A stretch of DNA of 64,000 bases from Streptomyces sp. RB17. GTDB lineage: Bacteria; Actinomycetota; Actinomycetes; Streptomycetales; Streptomycetaceae. Position 1 is the stretch's first letter; each line of letters opens with the position of its first letter. A program made the position numbers and the translations under genes. The stretch spans positions 1,300,827 to 1,364,826 of the forward strand of contig NZ_WEGL01000002.1 of NCBI RefSeq assembly GCF_009604455.1, given 5' to 3'. Below, in pieces: positions 59,538 to 64,000 of the stretch. The notes under the pieces were generated by a model, which searched no databases, was not told where the DNA came from, and saw nothing but the letters and a program-made list of their open reading frames with translations.

Positions 59538-62333
59538 ATGTCCACCCCAATGTCCCGCAGGCGGTTCGCGGTCGCGATCGGCGGAGCCGTTCTCGGGGCG
59601 GCCGTCACGCCCACACTCGCCAGAGCGGCCACCCCGCCCACGGCCACCCCGGCCGCCGCCGCGGCCGCGGCCGACGACCCCTACACCACGGCCTTCCTGA
59701 CCCAGTACAAGAAGATCAAGGACCCGGCGAACGGCTACTTCAGCTCCGCGGGCATCCCGTTCCACTGCGCGGAGACGCTGATCGTCGAGGCTCCGGACCA
59801 CGGCCACCAGACCACCTCGGAGGCGTTCAGCTTCTGGTTCTGGCTGGAGGCCACCTACGGCCGGGTGACCGCCGACTGGACGCCGTTCAACAACGCGTGG
59901 GCCACGGCCGAGAAGTACATCATCCCCACCCACGCGGACCAGCCGAGCAACGGCTCCTACAACCCCGGCGCCCCGGCCACGTACGCCCCGGAGTGGCCGG
60001 AGGTCAACAAGTACCCCTCCGCGCTGGACGGCACGGTGGCGGTCGGCCAGGACCCGCTCGCGAACGAGCTGAACTCGGCCTACGGTATGCCGGACGTCTA
60101 CGGGATGCACTGGCTGCTGGACGTGGACAACGTCTACGGCTACGGGAACACGCCGGGCACCGGCGGGGAGAACGGCCCCACGGCCACCGGTCCGTCCTAC
60201 ATCAACAGCTACCAGCGTGGCGCGCAGGAATCGGTGTGGGAGACCATTCCGCAGCCGACCACCGACCTGTTCAAGTACGGCGGTACGAACGGTTACCTCG
60301 ACCTGTTCGTCAAGGACAGCAGCTACGCCAAGCAGTGGAAGTACACCAACGCCCCCGACGCCGACGCCCGCGCGGTGCAGGCGGCGTACTGGGCCTACCG
60401 GTGGGCCTCGGCCCAGGGCAACGCGTCGGCGGTCTCCGCGTCCGTGGCCAAGGCCGCCAAGATGGGCGACTTCCTGCGGTACTCGCTGTTCGACAAGTAC
60501 TTCAAGAAGGTCGGCAACTGCACCGACCCGCACTCCTGCTCGGCCGCCAGCGGGCGGGACTCCGCGCACTACCTGCTGTCGTGGTACTACGCCTGGGGCG
60601 GTGCGGAACCGGGAGGCGGCTGGGCCTGGCGGATCGGTGACAGCGCCGCGCAGCAGGGCTACCAGAACCCGCTCGCCGCCTGGGCGCTGTCCAGCGTGCC
60701 CAGCCTGACCCCGAAGTCGCCGACCGCCCAGAGCGACTGGTCGAAGAGCCTGCAGCGGCAGCTGGAGTTCTTCCAGTGGCTGCAGTCCGCGGAGGGCGCC
60801 ATCGCGGGCGGCGCCACCAACAGCTGGGACGGGCAGTACGCCACCCCGCCGGCCGGTGACACCAGCTTCTACGGCATGGCCTACGACTGGCAGCCGGTCT
60901 TCCACGACCCGCCGAGCAACAACTGGTTCGGCTTCCAGTGCTGGTCGATGGAGCGGTTCGCGGAGTACTACTACGTGTCCGGGAACGCCACCGCCAAGGG
61001 CATCCTGGACAAGTGGGTGAAGTGGGCCGTCTCCCAGACCACGGTCACCGCCACCGACTTCAAGATTCCGTCCAACCTGAACTGGACCGGACAGCCGGTC
61101 ACCTGGCTGAGCGGTTCGTCGGGCGGCAACACCAACCTGCATGTGACGGTCGTGGACTACAGCAACGACGTCGGGGTGGCCGCCGCGCTCATCAAGACGC
61201 TGACGTACTACGCGGCGAAGTCCGGCGACACCGCTTCCGCCGACCTCGCCAAGAAGCTCCTGGACGTGATGGCGACCTTCGCCGACGCCAAGGGCATCTC
61301 GACGCCGGAGACCCGGAAGGACTACAGCCGGTTCGCCGACCCGGTGTACGTGCCGTCCGGCTGGTCCGGCAAGATGCCCAACGGCGACCCGATCAACTCC
61401 AACTCCACCTTCATCTCCATCCGCTCCTGGTACAAGAACGACCCGGACTGGCCGAAGGTCCAGAAGTACCTGGACGGCGGGGCCGCGCCCACCTTCACCT
61501 ACCACCGCTTCTGGGCGCAGGCCGACATCGCCATGGCCTACGCGGTCTACGCCGAACTCATCGTCGGCGGAGGCACGGGCACCGGCGACACCACACCGCC
61601 GACCGCCCCGACGAACCTGGCGGTCTCGGGAACCACGGACACGACTGTGTCCCTGACGTGGACGGCGTCGACCGACGACGTGGGCGTGGCCGGCTACGCC
61701 ATCTACCGGGACGGAGCCCTGGCCGGCAGCTCGGCCACCACGTCCTTCACCGACTCCGGGCTCAAGGCGTCGACGACGTACACGTACACGGTCAAGGCCA
61801 AGGACGCCGCCGGCAACGTCTCGGCCGCCTCCGCCGCGGAGACCGCCACCACCCAGGCCGGCGGCGGCACCGGCACCGGGGCGTTCAAGGTGCAGTACAA
61901 GAACAACGACTCCGCCCCGGGTGACAACCAGATCAAGCCCGGCCTGCAGGTGGTCAACACCGGCACCGCCCCGCTGGACCTGTCGACGATGACCCTGCGC
62001 TACTACTTCACCGGCGACGGCGGCGCGAGCACCTACAGCACCAACTGCGACTACGCGGCCCTGGGCTCGTCGAACATCAAGATGAAGGTTGTGGCGATGC
62101 CCAGCCCGAAGGCCGGTGCCGACCACTACCTGGAGGTCGGCTTCACCACCGGTGCCGGATCCCTGGCAGCCGGCAAGTCGACCGGTGACATCCAGACCCG
62201 GCTGAACAAGACCGACTGGTCGAACTTCAACGAGAGCGACGACTACAGCCGCGGCACCAACACCGCCTACGCCGACACCACCAAGGTGACCGCGTACGTC
62301 AACGGCACCCTCGCGTGGGGCACCGAGCCCTGA
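59538..62333 (+). CDS. GH48 reducing-end cellobiohydrolase - FnIII - CBM3
   Basis: The product is 931 residues from an ATG with GAGGAG upstream. The leader MSRRRFAVAIGGAVLGAAV is a twin-arginine signal. The GH48 domain spans about 46-680: HGHQTTSEAFSFWFWLEA carries the catalytic Glu, and GMHWLLDVDNVYGYG, SGRDSAHYLLSWYYAWGG, QCWSMERFAEYYYVSGNA and YHRFWAQADIAMAYA are well kept. GH48 enzymes work processively from reducing ends, the opposite of GH6. FnIII (about 686-775) and CBM3 (about 781-931) follow; these modules are related to, but more different from, those of GH6 and GH12. No CebR box was found directly before it. Confidence 0.95.
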   Translation: MSTPMSRRRFAVAIGGAVLGAAVTPTLARAATPPTATPAAAAAAADDPYTTAFLTQYKKIKDPANGYFSSAGIPFHCAETLIVEAPDHGHQTTSEAFSFWFWLEATYGRVTADWTPFNNAWATAEKYIIPTHADQPSNGSYNPGAPATYAPEWPEVNKYPSALDGTVAVGQDPLANELNSAYGMPDVYGMHWLLDVDNVYGYGNTPGTGGENGPTATGPSYINSYQRGAQESVWETIPQPTTDLFKYGGTNGYLDLFVKDSSYAKQWKYTNAPDADARAVQAAYWAYRWASAQGNASAVSASVAKAAKMGDFLRYSLFDKYFKKVGNCTDPHSCSAASGRDSAHYLLSWYYAWGGAEPGGGWAWRIGDSAAQQGYQNPLAAWALSSVPSLTPKSPTAQSDWSKSLQRQLEFFQWLQSAEGAIAGGATNSWDGQYATPPAGDTSFYGMAYDWQPVFHDPPSNNWFGFQCWSMERFAEYYYVSGNATAKGILDKWVKWAVSQTTVTATDFKIPSNLNWTGQPVTWLSGSSGGNTNLHVTVVDYSNDVGVAAALIKTLTYYAAKSGDTASADLAKKLLDVMATFADAKGISTPETRKDYSRFADPVYVPSGWSGKMPNGDPINSNSTFISIRSWYKNDPDWPKVQKYLDGGAAPTFTYHRFWAQADIAMAYAVYAELIVGGGTGTGDTTPPTAPTNLAVSGTTDTTVSLTWTASTDDVGVAGYAIYRDGALAGSSATTSFTDSGLKASTTYTYTVKAKDAAGNVSAASAAETATTQAGGGTGTGAFKVQYKNNDSAPGDNQIKPGLQVVNTGTAPLDLSTMTLRYYFTGDGGASTYSTNCDYAALGSSNIKMKVVAMPSPKAGADHYLEVGFTTGAGSLAAGKSTGDIQTRLNKTDWSNFNESDDYSRGTNTAYADTTKVTAYVNGTLAWGTEP

Positions 62334-62342
62334 TTCCCCCGG

Positions 62343-62364
62343 CACGCCTCGGCGACGAGGCGTG
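62343..62364 (+). terminator. Hairpin after GH48
   Basis: CACGCCTCG (62343-62351) pairs with CGAGGCGTG (62356-62364), loop four bases. A further inverted pair (CCTCCGG and CCGGAGG) lies at 62388-62418 before the GH12 start. Confidence 0.8.
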
Positions 62365-62458
62365 AACGGCCCCTGATCGTCACACGACCTCCGGGCCGGA
62401 GCCTCGCCGGTCCGGAGGCGATGCCCGGTCACCTCCGGGGAGAAAGGACACCACACGC

Positions 62459-64000
62459 ATGTATCCATCATGGAGACGTCTGCGCACGGCCGCATGGGCG
62501 GGCACGGCGGCCGCCCTGCTGCTCGGGTCACTCGCCGTCGGCACACCGTCGGCCTCCGCCGCCACGGCGACGGACTGCACCCAGTGGGGGACCACGTCCC
62601 TGCAGGGCGGGGAGTACATCTACCAGCAGAACGAATGGAATTCGACGCTCACGCAGTGCGCGAGCATCGACGACGCGACGGGGGCGTGGTCCGTCACTCA
62701 GGCGAATTTCAACACGGGCACCAACGGGGCGCCGGCCACCTACCCGTCGACCTACAAGGGCTGCCACTGGGGCGTGTGCACCACCGGCAGCAAACTGCCG
62801 ATCCAGGTCGGTGAACTGGGCAGTGCGACCAGTTCCTGGTCCACCACGCAACCGGACGCGGGCGCCTACGACGTGGCCTACGACATCTGGTTCAACTCGA
62901 CACCGACCACGGACGGGCAGCCGGACGGCACGGAGCTGATGATCTGGCTCAACCACCGCGGCAGCGTCCAGCCGTTCGGCGCCAAGACCGGCACGTCCGA
63001 TGTCGCCGGCAAGTCCTGGGACGTATGGACCGGCAAGCAGACGTCCTGGAAGATCATCTCCTACGCCCTCCAGGGCGGCGGCACCTCCTTCACCGACCTG
63101 GATGTCAAGGCCCTGATAGACGACGCCGTGGCGCGCGGCTCCATCAACCCGGCGCACTACCTGATCGACGCCGAGGCCGGATTCGAGATCTGGCAGGGCG
63201 GCCAGGGGCTGGCCACGAACAGCTTCTCGTTCTCGGCGAGCCCCAAGGGACCCGGCACCCCGGACACCACTGCTCCGAGTGCGCCGTCCGGTCTGACGGT
63301 CTCCGGCACCACGGACACGTCGGTGTCGCTGAGGTGGTCGGCGTCGACGGACAACGTGGGTGTCACCGGCTACGACGTGTATCGGGCGGGGACGAAGGTC
63401 GGCAGCACCACCTCGACGTCGTTCACGGACACCGGCCTGACCGCCTCCACCGCCTACACCTACACGGTCAAGGCGAAGGACGCCGCCGGGAACGTGTCGG
63501 CGGCTTCCGCCGTGGTGGCGGCCACCACGCAGTCCGGCGGTGGCGGCACCGGCACGGGAGCCGTCAAGGTGCAGTACAAGAACAACGACTCCGCCCCGGG
63601 TGACAACCAGATCAAGCCCGGTCTGCAGGTGGTCAACACCGGTACGACGTCGCTGGATCTGTCGAAGGTGACCTTGCGCTATTACTTCACCGGCGACGGC
63701 GGCGCGAGCACGTACAGCACGTCGGTGGACTACGCGGCTCTGGGGTCGTCGAACGTGACGCAGAAGGTGGTGGCGATGTCCAGCCCGAAGGCGGGTGCCG
63801 ACCACTACCTGGAGGTCGGTTTCACCAGCGGTGCCGGTTCCCTGGCCTCCGGCAAGTCGACGGGTGACATCCAGAGCCGGTTCAACAAGACGGACTGGTC
63901 GAACTTCAACGAGGCCGACGACTACAGCCGCGCCACGAACACGGCGTACGCCGACAACACCAAGATCGCCGTGTACGTCGACGGCACCCTCGTCGCCGGC
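62459..64000 (+). CDS. GH12 endoglucanase - FnIII - CBM3, runs off right edge
   Basis: From the ATG at 62459 (AGAAAGGA upstream) 514 codons are present; comparison with GH6 suggests only about three residues and the stop are missing. Residues 1-34 are a signal peptide. The GH12 domain (about 40-262) has QNEWNSTLTQC, the nucleophile Glu159 in DGTELMIWLNH, and the acid/base Glu243 in AGFEIWQGG. GH12 enzymes cut inside beta-1,4-glucan chains. FnIII (about 269-360) and CBM3 (from about 366) follow and are nearly identical to those of GH6. No CebR box is visible in the 125 bp upstream. Confidence 0.95.
   Translation, partial: MYPSWRRLRTAAWAGTAAALLLGSLAVGTPSASAATATDCTQWGTTSLQGGEYIYQQNEWNSTLTQCASIDDATGAWSVTQANFNTGTNGAPATYPSTYKGCHWGVCTTGSKLPIQVGELGSATSSWSTTQPDAGAYDVAYDIWFNSTPTTDGQPDGTELMIWLNHRGSVQPFGAKTGTSDVAGKSWDVWTGKQTSWKIISYALQGGGTSFTDLDVKALIDDAVARGSINPAHYLIDAEAGFEIWQGGQGLATNSFSFSASPKGPGTPDTTAPSAPSGLTVSGTTDTSVSLRWSASTDNVGVTGYDVYRAGTKVGSTTSTSFTDTGLTASTAYTYTVKAKDAAGNVSAASAVVAATTQSGGGGTGTGAVKVQYKNNDSAPGDNQIKPGLQVVNTGTTSLDLSKVTLRYYFTGDGGASTYSTSVDYAALGSSNVTQKVVAMSSPKAGADHYLEVGFTSGAGSLASGKSTGDIQSRFNKTDWSNFNEADDYSRATNTAYADNTKIAVYVDGTLVAG
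63253..64000 (+). repeat. FnIII-CBM3 repeat, copy 2 (in GH12)
   Basis: Ungapped match to 58565-59312 (offset 4688 bp); continues to the window edge, so the true length is not known. Confidence 0.9.

Noticed and set aside
57156..62546. A 1796-codon open frame antisense to GH6, GH48 and GH12
   Set aside because: It is the mirror of GC-rich codons of three well-supported cellulase genes; it is low-complexity (Gly/Arg/Val) and has no domain or ribosome binding site.
1..64000. CRISPR arrays, tRNA or rRNA genes
   Set aside because: Scanned by eye for regularly spaced repeats and for the conserved T-loop pattern; none seen. A tool-based scan would be needed to exclude a weak tRNA.

Overview
The base composition (very high GC, GC-rich third positions, GGAGG-type ribosome binding sites, many GTG starts), the gene families (DUF397/DUF5753 pairs, S-adenosyl methyltransferases of the DUF574 type, SpoIIE-type phosphatases, CebR-controlled cellulases) and the insertion-sequence types all point to a Streptomyces chromosome. 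The crowd of decayed transposases and accessory genes suggests an arm region rather than the core.

Layout. 1-1377 holds the N-terminal part of a secreted GH35 beta-galactosidase, cut by the left edge. 1.9-17.4 kb is a mosaic of single accessory genes (PfpI-family protein, two lipoproteins, an XRE/DUF5753-DUF397-methyltransferase cassette, a DUF6210 protein, a PPOX-type flavin/F420 protein, VOC proteins, a small low-GC membrane protein, an MFS transporter) separated by relics of IS5, IS701 and IS481 elements and a broken IclR regulator. 17.6-21.0 kb is one large secreted protein joining a phosphodiester glycosidase domain to a calcineurin-type phosphoesterase. 22-43 kb carries an M15-like secreted protein, an SDR, an APH-type kinase, two SpoIIE phosphatases, an Eis-like acetyltransferase, an M55 D-aminopeptidase, a complete solitary TnpB gene with its right-end structure, a broken MFS transporter, an ISL3 relic, a methyltransferase, a lamin-tail-domain protein, and a DUF6461 protein ending in an Lsr2-like DNA-binding module. 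43-54 kb has a phosphodiesterase, a P-loop gene broken in a 7-G run, VOC, M48, alpha/beta-hydrolase, maleylpyruvate-isomerase-like, PIG-L deacetylase and APH genes, again mixed with relics (IS5, IS21 IstB, two TnpB 3' ends, a GT39 fragment).

54.9-64.0 kb is a cellulose-degradation locus: a LacI-family repressor (CebR-like) with two overlapping-type operator palindromes in front of it, another perfect CebR box about 600 bp before a GH6 cellulase, then a GH48 cellobiohydrolase and a GH12 endoglucanase that runs off the right edge about three residues before its expected end. All three enzymes share catalytic domain - fibronectin III - CBM3 architecture, and the FnIII-CBM3 tails of GH6 and GH12 are almost identical DNA. 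Exo-acting GH6 and GH48 enzymes would attack opposite chain ends while GH12 cuts internally, and the released cello-oligosaccharides would relieve CebR repression. Only the GH6 gene has a recognisable box, so the three genes may be read together or GH48 and GH12 may have other control.

No tRNA, rRNA, CRISPR array or secondary-metabolite gene cluster was seen. Family names are from recognition of motifs by eye; nothing was searched.
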